A DNA stretch of 12,045 bases from Chloroflexota bacterium (GTDB lineage Bacteria; Chloroflexota; Anaerolineae; Anaerolineales; Villigracilaceae). The notes below the pieces were generated by a model that saw nothing but the letters and a program-made list of their open reading frames with translations, was not told where the DNA came from and did no database searches. Every line of letters begins with the position of its first letter. Position 1 is the first letter of the stretch. The DNA is taken from the NCBI GenBank assembly GCA_021812905.1, contig JAKAMM010000029.1, positions 1-12,045 of the forward strand. Direction: 5' to 3'. This document shows, piece by piece, positions 1 to 6,877 of the stretch. The position numbers were made by a program, and so were the translations under genes.

Positions 1-478
1 TCAACAAATCCTGCAAGGTCGGCTGACCGATCTCCTGCAATTCATATCGAACGCGCTGATACGGTTTCTTGATCTTGATGACACGCGTCAGGTCAATTGG
101 CGTGCCGACGATCACTAAATCCACATCTGATTTATTGATAGTTTCTTCCAGGTCTTTCATCTGCGCTTCGCCGTAACCCATGGCGGGAAGGATCGGTCCC
201 GTCTTTGGATATTTGACATACGTTGCCGCGATGGATTTCACTGCGAACGGCCGCGGGTCAACGATCTCAGCCGCGCCAAATCTGTGCGCCGCAACGTAAC
301 CAGTGCCATAAGCCATCTCGCCGTGAGTCAATGTTGGGCCATCTTCGATAACCAGTACGCGCACCCCGCGAATGGCTTCGGGGTTGTCCACGAATAGCGG
401 GGAGGCGCCTTCGATCACAACCGCATTCGGGTTGAGCCGATGCAGGTTTTCGCGCACAGCGATCACGTTGTCGGGATC
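1..478 (-). pseudogene. COG2403 GTPase / cyclic 2,3-diphosphoglycerate synthase-like, 5'-truncated, continues past left edge
   Basis: Reading the minus strand from about 478 down to 1 gives one open frame of about 159 residues with the conserved C-terminal half of the COG2403 family. Recognisable stretches are DPDNVIAVRENLHRLNP, VVIEGASPLFVDNPEAIRG, VLVIEDGPTLTHGEMAYG, GAAEIVDPRPFAVKSI, PAMGYGEAQMKDLEETIN, IVGTPIDLTRVI and KPYQRVRYELQEIG. Family members are usually over 400 residues and carry a P-loop GTPase-like part before this segment; that part is absent. Homology stops at about 464-478, where an unrelated plus-strand NlpC/P60 sequence begins. The frame stays open into that region but no longer reads like the family. 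No stop is seen before position 1, so the 3' end lies outside the window. In archaea such enzymes make cyclic 2,3-diphosphoglycerate; the role in bacteria is uncertain. Family assignment is firm, function is not. Confidence 0.75.
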
Positions 479-727
479 GAAATTCCACGTGATGCAGATA
501 TGCAAGCCGCTGCAGCTAAACACATGGAACCAAGATTTGAGATCGGCGACTTGCTCTCCTTCGGCGAAAGGGATGGATACCGTCATGTAACGCATGTGGG
601 AATAAGTCTTGGCGGATATGTAATAATCCACTCTTCACGTGGGCGAAATGGCGTTTACATTGACGATGTGCGGGAAAACGAATCTTTGCGCAAGATCTAT
701 ATGCAAGCAGGGTCGTTCTTGAGATGA
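473..727 (+). pseudogene. NlpC/P60 endopeptidase, C-terminal fragment (YkfC-like)
   Basis: The plus frame from about 473 to the TGA at 725-727 encodes the end of an NlpC/P60 papain-like domain. It starts at GIEIPRDADMQAA, the segment normally just after the catalytic Cys helix. It continues through FEIGDLLSFGE, the catalytic-histidine strand HVTHVGISLGG, IIHSSRGRNGVYIDD, and a short closing helix ending in AGSFLR. The catalytic Cys region and any N-terminal SH3 or signal region are missing, so it cannot be active alone. An ATG exists at 440, but residues 440-472 are antisense to the adjoining GTPase gene and are unlike NlpC. Intact relatives such as Bacillus YkfC cleave between D-Glu and the diamino acid in wall peptides. 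Its position directly upstream of a D-aminopeptidase and a peptide transporter mirrors dpp-ykf loci, so it was probably once part of this system. Confidence 0.75.
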
Positions 728-881
728 GAAATGCGGCGATGGATAAGTAACAAGTGATATGTTGCAACGAACAACATAGAGCCGTGCAATAAGAGTATGG
801 TAGAAATCGCTTTTTGAGAAAAATAAAGTCTTTCGTGCATATCCGTGAAAAGGCTTGCTTGGAGAACAATGTTGATAAGCA
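728..881. other. Non-coding spacer between NlpC fragment and promoter
   Basis: I see no convincing gene here. The longer minus-strand frames crossing it (for example 516-980) have no family-like sequence and overlap the NlpC fragment antisense. The only structure is a 7-bp inverted repeat, TATGTTG at 758-764 and CAACATA at 772-778, with a 7-nt loop. It has no following T-run, so it is not a clear terminator. Confidence 0.5.
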
Positions 882-910
882 TTCACATACATAGTTATGT
901 ATGTGATAAT
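882..910 (+). promoter_or_regulatory. Sigma-70-like promoter with palindromic operator in the spacer
   Basis: TTCACA at 882-887 and GATAAT at 905-910 are each one mismatch from the -35 and -10 consensus and are separated by exactly 17 bp. The spacer is filled by an inverted repeat spanning 883-906: arm TCACATACATA, 2-nt centre GT, then the exact reverse complement TATGTATGTGA. A perfect 11-bp half-site pair overlapping both promoter hexamers is the classic position for a repressor operator. Predicted transcription start is about 916-918, giving a leader of roughly 90 nt before the ATG at 1010. The regulator is not in the window. Confidence 0.6.
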
Positions 911-1009
911 GTGTCCGATTCGCTGCTGGCGGAGTATTATTCGAGTTGTATCGCTGCGTGGCGATGAGACTAAACAACAAGAACAGACTGACCCAAGAAA
1001 AGGAACAAT

Positions 1010-1834
1010 ATGAAAATTCTAATTGCCGCAGATATGGAAGGGATTACAGGCGTTGTATACTGGGATCAGGTCAACCCCAATCATCCCGAATATTCCCGCT
1101 TCCGTAAATTAATGACCGGAGATGTCAATGCCGCCATTCGCGGCGCTTTCGCGGGAGGCGCAACATCAGTCGCCGTGACGGATGGTCATAACAACAGCAG
1201 GAATATTCTCATCGAAGAATTGGATCCGCGCGCCATGCTTAATTCTGGTACACCTTCGCGCCTTTCGATGGTGCATGGTGTGGATGAAGGTGTGGACGGC
1301 GTCATGTATATTGGCTATCATGGACGCATGGGCTCGATTAACGCCATTCTCGACCACACATGGTCTGATGAGCGCGTGTCAGGATTATGGATTAACGATC
1401 GGGCGTTTGGCGAATCGGGTTTGAACGGCGCGGTATGCGGTCATTTTGATGTTCCCATCATTATGGCGTCTGGGGATCAAACCCTGTGCGCGGAGGTTCG
1501 GGAATTTTTTGGCAATGAGATCGAAACCGCACAGGTGAAGAAAGCCGTGAGCCGCATGTCCGCGGAATGTTTGCCGCCCTCGGTGACGTCAAAGTTAATT
1601 GAAGAGGCTGCAGAGCGCGCCATGAAAAATCTCAAGAACAAAAAAGCGCCCAAGCCCTTCAAAGTCCCTGCGCCCATCAAGATGACGGTGGAATTCGAAC
1701 AATCAGATATGGCTGACAAAGCCGCGTTCTTACCCCATGCAAAACGGACCATGGATCGTCGCGTTGAATACGCGGCTGATGACATGGTCACAGTATATCT
1801 CGCGTTCCGCGCCATGCTCGCGCTGGCGAGGTAG
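1010..1834 (+). CDS. dppA: M55 family D-aminopeptidase (DppA-like)
   Basis: This is a 274-residue zinc peptidase, close to the usual length of Bacillus DppA, which removes N-terminal D-amino acids (for example from D-Ala-D-Ala). It matches the family along its length: KILIAADMEGITGV at the N-terminus, TDGHNNSRNIL, MYIGYHGRMGS, LDHTW and a C-terminal hydrophobic helix. The known zinc ligands of DppA (Asp8, Glu10, His60, His104) are at D8, E10, H60 and H104. The fifth (Glu133) probably corresponds to E135, and the conserved catalytic-site His near 115 is probably H116. There is no signal peptide, so it should act in the cytoplasm on imported peptides. The ATG at 1010 has AAAAGGAA 4-5 nt upstream, which fixes the start. 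It is preceded by an operator-bearing promoter and followed after 158 bp by a peptide-binding lipoprotein gene. Note that dppA names a different protein (the binding protein) in E. coli. Confidence 0.93.
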   Translation: MKILIAADMEGITGVVYWDQVNPNHPEYSRFRKLMTGDVNAAIRGAFAGGATSVAVTDGHNNSRNILIEELDPRAMLNSGTPSRLSMVHGVDEGVDGVMYIGYHGRMGSINAILDHTWSDERVSGLWINDRAFGESGLNGAVCGHFDVPIIMASGDQTLCAEVREFFGNEIETAQVKKAVSRMSAECLPPSVTSKLIEEAAERAMKNLKNKKAPKPFKVPAPIKMTVEFEQSDMADKAAFLPHAKRTMDRRVEYAADDMVTVYLAFRAMLALAR

Positions 1835-1901
1835 GTATACGCCGATCAGGTGTAGGCGAAAATGAACTCAATCGAAAAATGCAAGACCACTTTATTTGCT
1901 A

Positions 1902-1931
1902 TTAGCAGTCAGCGCGTATTGCGGGTAAAAT
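1902..1931 (+). promoter_or_regulatory. Possible second promoter ahead of the transporter genes
   Basis: TTAGCA at 1902-1907 and TAAAAT at 1926-1931 (one mismatch from TATAAT) are 18 bp apart in the 158-bp gap before the binding-protein gene. The -35 match is only 4 of 6. The predicted leader would contain a small inverted repeat, CTGGC at 1950-1954 and GCCAG at 1959-1963, ahead of the ribosome binding site. Read-through from the upstream promoter is equally possible. Confidence 0.35.
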
Positions 1932-1992
1932 AGCCTCGAATGGGTTCTCCTGGCATTTGCCAGATAAATTTCTTACTCTCCAAGGAGGAGAC

Positions 1993-3696
1993 ATGAAACT
2001 AAATCGCGTATTTCCGTTCGTTATGCTGGTGATTTTATTGGCCGGCATTTTGACGGGCTGTGGCTCTGCAACCACACCCGAAGTGCAAAGCCCGGCAGGA
2101 GCAACTAGCGCTCCGGCTGAGCCGACAGTTGCCCCCACTGGCGGCACCCTGGTCATCGCTATGAACCTGGATGATGTAGTCACGCTTGATCCCGCTTACG
2201 CTGGTGAGACGACCAACCTGTTCATCCACATCAACACGTATGACACCCTGGTCGATATCCGCCCCGAGGACTTGAATACCATCGTGCCACGACTGGCCGA
2301 ATCATGGGATGTCAATGCCGATTTCACTCAATTCATTTTCCACCTGCGCAAGGATGCCAAGTTTGCCTCCGGTAATCCTGTCACCGCTGCGGACGTGGTT
2401 TTTTCATGGAACCGCCTGCTGAATGTGGCTGGCGCACCCGCTTTCAACCTGGATGGCGTCGGCAAGGTTGAAGCAGTGGATGATTACACTGTCAAAGTCT
2501 CAACAACGGTCGGCACCGATGGCAAGGCCCAACCCCTGCCCCAGTTCCTGTCCAGCGCCAGCAACCCCAGCCTGGGCATCCAGGATTCAAAGCTGGTCAA
2601 GGAGCACGGCGGTACCGATGCTGCCGACGCCAAGACCGCAGACAAGGCCAAGGAGTGGATGGATCAGAACTCGGCTGGCTCCGGGCCTTTCATCCTTACC
2701 AAATGGTCACCCAAGTCCGAAATTGACCTGGTCGCCAACAAGAATTATTGGAAGGGTGCCCCCAAGTTTGACAAGGTCGTCATCACCCATGTATCTGATC
2801 CCACCACCCAACTGCAGATGCTGCAAAAAGGCGATGCGGATATGATCGGCAACCTGGCAACTGATCTGGTAGACCAGGCCAAGGCCGATCCCAACCTGAC
2901 CATTTCTGTCGACCAGTCCCTCGATGAAAACTACCTGGCCATGGCGTACCAATGCCCCGATGCCATCAAGGCCAAGAATCCTGATGTATTCAAGACCCTG
3001 CAAAGCCCCGATTCGTTCGCGATCATTTGCAAAAAGGAAGTTCGCCAGGCAGTGGCCTACGCCATTGATTACGAAGGCATCGCCAAGGCCGTCTTGAACG
3101 GTTATGCCGCCCGCGCCCCCAGCATCATCCCGATCGGGATCATCGGCGTCGATCCGTCCAAGACTCAGGGCCGCGATCTGGCAAAGGCCAAGTCGCTGCT
3201 CGCCGCTGCCGGATACCCCAACGGCGTAACGCTTGACCTGTATTACGCTTCCAACGCCACCCGCGATACCGTCGCCGCCAAGTTGAAGAACGACCTGGCT
3301 GAAGCCGGCATCACCCTCAACCTCAAGCCACTGGAGCAGAGTGTTTATCTAACCCAGATGCGCGCCCAGCAACTCCCAATGGCCTTTGGCGGTTGGACTC
3401 CTGATTACCTGGATGTGACCATGTGGACCGACTACTTTGGATTGGGTGATCGTTCGATTGCCTTCCGCATGTGGTTCCAGAACGCCGATGCCAACAAGCT
3501 GGCCACCCAGATCCGCACCACTTCCGACCCTGCCATTCGCAAAACTGCTGTGGAGCAGCTACAGGCCATCTTTATTGAAGAAATGCCGTTCACTATGCTC
3601 TATCAATCCCAATATGTGCATGCTTTCAGCAAGGATTTAAAGGGTTTCAAATTCCACCCGGTCTGGTTTGTTGACCTGTCCGGCCTGTCCAAGTAA
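1993..3696 (+). CDS. Oligopeptide ABC transporter substrate-binding lipoprotein (SBP family 5)
   Basis: The product has 567 residues when started at the ATG at 1993, which sits 3 nt after an excellent AAGGAGGAG. An in-frame ATG at 1957 would put 12 extra residues before the signal peptide and lacks this site. The N-terminus has Lys/Arg at residues 2-5, a hydrophobic stretch 6-20 and the lipobox LTGC with Cys23 as lipidation site, so it is exported and membrane-anchored. Residues 30-50 are an Ala/Pro/Thr-rich tether. The SBP_bac_5 domain follows, including PRLAESWDV, FIFHLRKDAKFASGNPVTAADVVFSW and the hinge-region EVRQAVAYAIDYEGI. It would bind peptides outside the membrane for the two permeases encoded next. 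Ligand cannot be read from sequence. Linkage to a D-aminopeptidase and NlpC remnant suggests murein peptides; ordinary di/oligopeptides or other family-5 ligands remain possible. Confidence 0.93.
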   Translation: MKLNRVFPFVMLVILLAGILTGCGSATTPEVQSPAGATSAPAEPTVAPTGGTLVIAMNLDDVVTLDPAYAGETTNLFIHINTYDTLVDIRPEDLNTIVPRLAESWDVNADFTQFIFHLRKDAKFASGNPVTAADVVFSWNRLLNVAGAPAFNLDGVGKVEAVDDYTVKVSTTVGTDGKAQPLPQFLSSASNPSLGIQDSKLVKEHGGTDAADAKTADKAKEWMDQNSAGSGPFILTKWSPKSEIDLVANKNYWKGAPKFDKVVITHVSDPTTQLQMLQKGDADMIGNLATDLVDQAKADPNLTISVDQSLDENYLAMAYQCPDAIKAKNPDVFKTLQSPDSFAIICKKEVRQAVAYAIDYEGIAKAVLNGYAARAPSIIPIGIIGVDPSKTQGRDLAKAKSLLAAAGYPNGVTLDLYYASNATRDTVAAKLKNDLAEAGITLNLKPLEQSVYLTQMRAQQLPMAFGGWTPDYLDVTMWTDYFGLGDRSIAFRMWFQNADANKLATQIRTTSDPAIRKTAVEQLQAIFIEEMPFTMLYQSQYVHAFSKDLKGFKFHPVWFVDLSGLSK

Positions 3697-3714
3697 TTCG
3701 AATACCGGTAACCG

Positions 3715-3749
3715 GTAGAGGCGGGGCCTAACCCGCCTCTACTTTTTTT
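3715..3749 (+). terminator. Intra-operon Rho-independent terminator/attenuator
   Basis: GTAGAGGCGGG at 3715-3725 and its exact reverse complement at 3732-3742 form an 11-bp G/C-rich stem with a 6-nt loop, followed by seven T residues at 3743-3749. It lies 18 bp after the binding-protein stop codon and 23 bp before the permease start. It probably lets only part of the transcripts continue, giving more binding protein than permease. A small repeated ACCGGT pair (3704-3709, 3711-3716) overlaps its left edge. Confidence 0.85.
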
Positions 3750-3772
3750 CGGTTGGAGGTCGATAGAAACAG

Positions 3773-4792
3773 ATGAGTCTCATCCAACATCTCACCCGAC
3801 GTCTGCTACTCATGATCCCAATGGTTATTGGCATCACCCTACTCCTTTTTGTGGTGACGCATATCGTGCCAGCAAACCCCCTGGCAGTCATTTTGACTGA
3901 ACGATCGATGGATGATCCTGAGGCGGTCAAGGCTGCCACTGAAAAATGGGGGCTGGACAAACCATTGCCGGAGCAGTACTTGATTTATTTGGAGAACCTG
4001 CTGAAAGGTGACCTGGGTACATCCTTTAAGACCAAAAACCCGGTTGCATCAGACTTGAAAAACTTTCTGCCCGCCACCCTAGAACTTTCCATCGGTTCTT
4101 TTATTTTTGCCATCCTGCTCGGCCTGCCATTGGGGATCATTTCTGCCACAAAAACCGGTAGTTTTGTGGACCATTTTACCCGGGTCATTTCCCTGCTGGG
4201 TGCTTCCATGCCGCCATTCTGGTCCGGGCTGCTGATCTTATTCGTCTTTTATTACAAACTGGGTTGGGCCCCGGGACCCGGCCGGATAAATTCCCGCATT
4301 GGCGCTCCGCATTCGATCACCGGCCTGTTTGTTTTCGACTCACTGTTGACGGGCAACATGCCGGCTTTGTGGAGTTCGCTCAGCCACCTTATCCTGCCTT
4401 CAATCATTCTGGGCTGGTTTACCCTGGCCTTGATCGCGCGCATCACCCGCTCTTCGATGCTGGAAGTCCTCTCGCAGGATTACATTCGTACTGCCCGGGC
4501 CAAGGGCCTGGCGGAAAAATGGGTCATCATGTCACATGCCCTGCGCAATGCGCTTATCCCGCTGGTTACACTGGTCGGTCTGGCATTTGCCGGCCTGATG
4601 AGCGGCGCCATCATGACCGAAACGATTTTCTCCTGGCCTGGGATTGGCCGTTATGCAGTGGAGGCAGCCGCCAACCTGGATTACCCTGCCATCACGGGGA
4701 CAACCTTGCTGATCGCCATCGTTTATATGTTGGTGAATATTTTTGTGGATGCGCTCTATACCATCATCGATCCACGCATTCGGGCAGGATAA
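3773..4792 (+). CDS. Peptide ABC transporter permease, DppB/OppB type
   Basis: This 339-residue inner-membrane protein has the DppB/OppB architecture. A short cytoplasmic start (HLTRRLLLMIPMVIG) runs into the first membrane segment at about 12-30, followed by a periplasmic segment with the family's DP/LGLDKPLPEQYLIYLENLLKGDLG pattern. The BPD_transp_1 domain with about five further membrane segments begins near residue 95. The cytoplasmic EAA loop that contacts the ATPase is clear: DYIRTARAKGLAE followed by HALRNALIPLV. The C-terminus ETIFSWPGIGRYAVEAA...DYPAI...DPRIR is also typical. GGAGGT at 3755-3760 lies 12 nt before the ATG, rather far for a ribosome binding site. It forms the channel with the next gene's product, whose start is 3 nt after this stop. 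Confidence 0.93.
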   Translation: MSLIQHLTRRLLLMIPMVIGITLLLFVVTHIVPANPLAVILTERSMDDPEAVKAATEKWGLDKPLPEQYLIYLENLLKGDLGTSFKTKNPVASDLKNFLPATLELSIGSFIFAILLGLPLGIISATKTGSFVDHFTRVISLLGASMPPFWSGLLILFVFYYKLGWAPGPGRINSRIGAPHSITGLFVFDSLLTGNMPALWSSLSHLILPSIILGWFTLALIARITRSSMLEVLSQDYIRTARAKGLAEKWVIMSHALRNALIPLVTLVGLAFAGLMSGAIMTETIFSWPGIGRYAVEAAANLDYPAITGTTLLIAIVYMLVNIFVDALYTIIDPRIRAG

Positions 4793-4795
4793 GCC

Positions 4796-5674
4796 ATGAC
4801 TGTGGCAGATTTGGCCCGACCTTCGTTACCCCAAAATGCTGACAGCCCCATCCGGCGCAGCCTGCGCGCTTTGCGCCGCAACCGGATGGCCATGCTTGGC
4901 TTTATTATCATCCTGGTTTGGGCCGTGGCAGCGATCATTGCTCCTTTCACTGCCATGCGCGATCCTCTCGCCCAGACGATTGGTGACCGGCTTAAACCTC
5001 CTTCCACCCAGTATTGGTTTGGTACGGATGAACTGGGCCGAGACGTGTTCAGCCGTGTGATCTATGGCGCACGTATTTCCCTGCCGATCGGTTTTGTGGT
5101 CATCATGTTCGCAGTGATGATGGGAGTGCTGGTTGGCGCATCCGCCGGTTACATTGGTGGTATGTATGATCTTTTGATCATGCGTTTGGCCGATATTACC
5201 CTGGCATTTCCCTCGATTGTACTCGCACTGGCCATTGCCGCTGTTTTGGGCCCCAGTCTTATCAATGCGCTGACCGCCATGGTATTGGTTTGGTGGCCCG
5301 AATATGCCCGCCTGATGCGCAGCCAGGTGTTGAGTGTAAAGAACAACGAATATGTCACGGCGGCGATTGCTCTCGGCGCGTCGCGAAACCGCATCCTTAT
5401 TACCCATATTCTTCCCAATACCTTTGCACCCATCCTAGTCAAGGCTTCCCTGGATGCCGGCAGCGCCATTCTCAACATCGCTGCGCTCAGCTTCATCGGC
5501 TTGGGTGCTGTACCGCCTACTCCCGAGTGGGGTGCCATGATCTCTGCAGGACGATACCAGTTCTATAGCTGGTGGCTGACAACCTTCCCCGGTCTTGCCA
5601 TCCTCATGGTGGTATTGGGTTACAACTTCCTTGGCGAAGGTGTTCGCGACTCCTTTGATCCGCGCATGACTTGA
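4796..5674 (+). CDS. Peptide ABC transporter permease, DppC/OppC type
   Basis: This 292-residue protein is the second channel subunit. It begins with a basic OppC_N segment (RRSLRALRRNRMAMLG) and a first membrane helix at about 35-53. A periplasmic segment with the hallmark YWFGTDELGRDVFSRVIYGAR follows, then the BPD_transp_1 domain from about residue 95. The EAA loop reads EYVTAAIALGAS...HILPNTFAPILV, and the end is FLGEGVRDSFDPRM, as in DppC/OppC. Its ATG follows the dppB-like stop by 3 nt, with GGATAAG as a weak ribosome site, so translation is likely coupled. Usual loci continue with two ATPase genes (dppD, dppF); here the operon ends with a terminator and a convergent racemase gene. The ATPases must be supplied from elsewhere. 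Confidence 0.93.
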   Translation: MTVADLARPSLPQNADSPIRRSLRALRRNRMAMLGFIIILVWAVAAIIAPFTAMRDPLAQTIGDRLKPPSTQYWFGTDELGRDVFSRVIYGARISLPIGFVVIMFAVMMGVLVGASAGYIGGMYDLLIMRLADITLAFPSIVLALAIAAVLGPSLINALTAMVLVWWPEYARLMRSQVLSVKNNEYVTAAIALGASRNRILITHILPNTFAPILVKASLDAGSAILNIAALSFIGLGAVPPTPEWGAMISAGRYQFYSWWLTTFPGLAILMVVLGYNFLGEGVRDSFDPRMT

Positions 5675-5695
5675 TCCTAATCGGTTTACGAAACG

Positions 5696-5723
5696 ACAGC
5701 CTCAAAGCGGGGCTGTTTGTTTT
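5696..5723 (+). terminator. Rho-independent terminator at the end of the transporter operon
   Basis: ACAGCC at 5696-5701 pairs with GGCTGT at 5711-5716 around a 9-nt loop and is followed by TTGTTTT to 5723. It lies 22 bp after the dppC-like stop and 18 bp before the end of the convergent racemase gene. On the minus strand the same hairpin is followed by a less regular T-rich run, so it may also stop racemase transcripts, less efficiently. Confidence 0.65.
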
Positions 5724-5741
5724 CATGGCGGAATATTGTTT

Positions 5742-6839
5742 TCAAACGTAAATACGTGGCACGCGCCTGTGGATCAGTGTGGTGAAATCCACCTGTGATG
5801 TTTGGTATAGGTTGGCCAAATCGTGCACCCATAGGGACGAATCGCCTTGCTGGCCGATGATCACAACTTCCTCGCCCATTCGATAAGGACGGGGCAGCCG
5901 CACCATCAACTGGTCGAGACACAAGCGTCCCACTACCGGACATTTGATTCCGTCAATTATGATTTGGTTACCGGGCAGGCGACGCAAACCATCTCCATAG
6001 CCTACTGGTATGATCCCGATGAGTTCTTCGTGAGGAGTAATGTAGCTTCCGCCATAGCCTATGGTCCAACCGGCTGGTAAAAGGCGGCAGGATGCCAGTT
6101 GCGCTTTCCAGATAAGTACTGGCCGATAAGAATTGGGAAGTGGCTGGTCAATACGGATGCGTAATCCGAGAACCACATTGCCCACCCGTATCATGTCATA
6201 ACGGCTTCGCGGCAGGAAAAAAGCCGCAGCTGAATTGGCAAGATGCGCCCAGCGCGGACGCAGACCGGATTCTTCCATTGCTCGAACAGCCAGATCAAAG
6301 CGCTGGCATTGGTTTTCGTTAATTGGATTTTGATCTTCGGCTGTTGCGAGATGGCTGTACATCCCGTCGATGTAGATTCCGCCTGCCGCTTGCGCCTGAC
6401 GCGTGAAGGAAACAATTTCCTCGGCGAAAACACCCAATCGTCCCATGCCTGTATCCACTTTCAGGTGAACATGAACAGCCTGACGGGCGGCGCGGGCGCG
6501 AGTGGAAAAAAGTTGAAGCGTTTCCAAACTATGCAAAGTCAATGTAACATTGCTGACGATTGCTTCATCCACCTCGTCGGGCGTAACCATACCCAGCACC
6601 AGAATGGGAGCGCGGATTCCGTTTTGGCGCAAGGCGCGCGCCTCCCCAAAGCGCGCCACGCCGAGCCAACTTGCGCCGCCTTCTATGGCTGCCCGACTCA
6701 CTTCAACAGCGCCGTGCCCGTACGCATCGCCTTTGACGATAGCCATCAGCGGTGTGCCGGTATCGCGGAGAATTTGGGAGCAGTTGCTGGAGATCGCCAA
6801 CAGATCGATCTCGATCCAGGTGGGATAAGTTTGGGCCAT
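5742..6839 (-). CDS. alr: Alanine racemase
   Basis: This is a 365-residue PLP enzyme of normal length that interconverts L- and D-alanine for peptidoglycan synthesis or D-Ala catabolism. The PLP lysine is K36 in AIVKGDAYGHG; the family usually has VKANAYGHG, so KGD is a mild variant. Other family marks are KVDTGMGRLG (127-136), GMYSHLATAED, HLANSAAAF, MIRVG with Arg218 as the likely ring-nitrogen contact, and VGYGDGLRR with Y281 as the likely second catalytic base. The C-terminal beta-domain motif is VVGRLCLDQLMVRL. The ATG at 6839 has no recognisable ribosome site; a TATAAT box ends only 8 nt upstream, suggesting an almost leaderless mRNA. It is convergent with the peptide transporter and divergent from a C39-like peptidase. 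A role in using D-Ala released by the DppA-type enzyme is plausible but inferred. Confidence 0.95.
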   Translation of the reverse strand: MAQTYPTWIEIDLLAISSNCSQILRDTGTPLMAIVKGDAYGHGAVEVSRAAIEGGASWLGVARFGEARALRQNGIRAPILVLGMVTPDEVDEAIVSNVTLTLHSLETLQLFSTRARAARQAVHVHLKVDTGMGRLGVFAEEIVSFTRQAQAAGGIYIDGMYSHLATAEDQNPINENQCQRFDLAVRAMEESGLRPRWAHLANSAAAFFLPRSRYDMIRVGNVVLGLRIRIDQPLPNSYRPVLIWKAQLASCRLLPAGWTIGYGGSYITPHEELIGIIPVGYGDGLRRLPGNQIIIDGIKCPVVGRLCLDQLMVRLPRPYRMGEEVVIIGQQGDSSLWVHDLANLYQTSQVDFTTLIHRRVPRIYV

Positions 6840-6847
6840 TTTGTTGA

Positions 6848-6855
6848 ATTATAAT
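6848..6855. promoter_or_regulatory. Shared divergent -10 box (palindromic ATTATAAT)
   Basis: The 38-bp gap between the divergent racemase and peptidase starts contains ATTATAAT, its own reverse complement. It gives TATAAT on the plus strand at 6850-6855 and on the minus strand at 6853-6848. Expected starts are about 6862 for the peptidase and about 6841 for the racemase, 2 nt before its ATG. No good -35 is visible in either direction. Confidence 0.45.
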
Positions 6856-6877
6856 CGCGGAAAGATTGGATGTACTT

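Noticed and set aside
758..778. 7-bp inverted repeat as terminator of the NlpC fragment
   Set aside because: It lacks a T-run and the stem is short and AT-rich.
516..980. 154-residue minus-strand open frame covering the spacer and NlpC fragment
   Set aside because: It is antisense to a recognisable NlpC/P60 segment, has no family-like motifs, and reads as Cys/His/Ser-rich translation of non-coding DNA.
1957..1992. Longer start for the binding protein
   Set aside because: It would place 12 residues before the signal peptide and translate through the ribosome binding site AAGGAGGAG.
4826..5407. 193-residue minus-strand frame inside the dppC-like gene
   Set aside because: It is a shadow frame of a clear permease gene, rich in His/Asn/Gln, with no domain resemblance.
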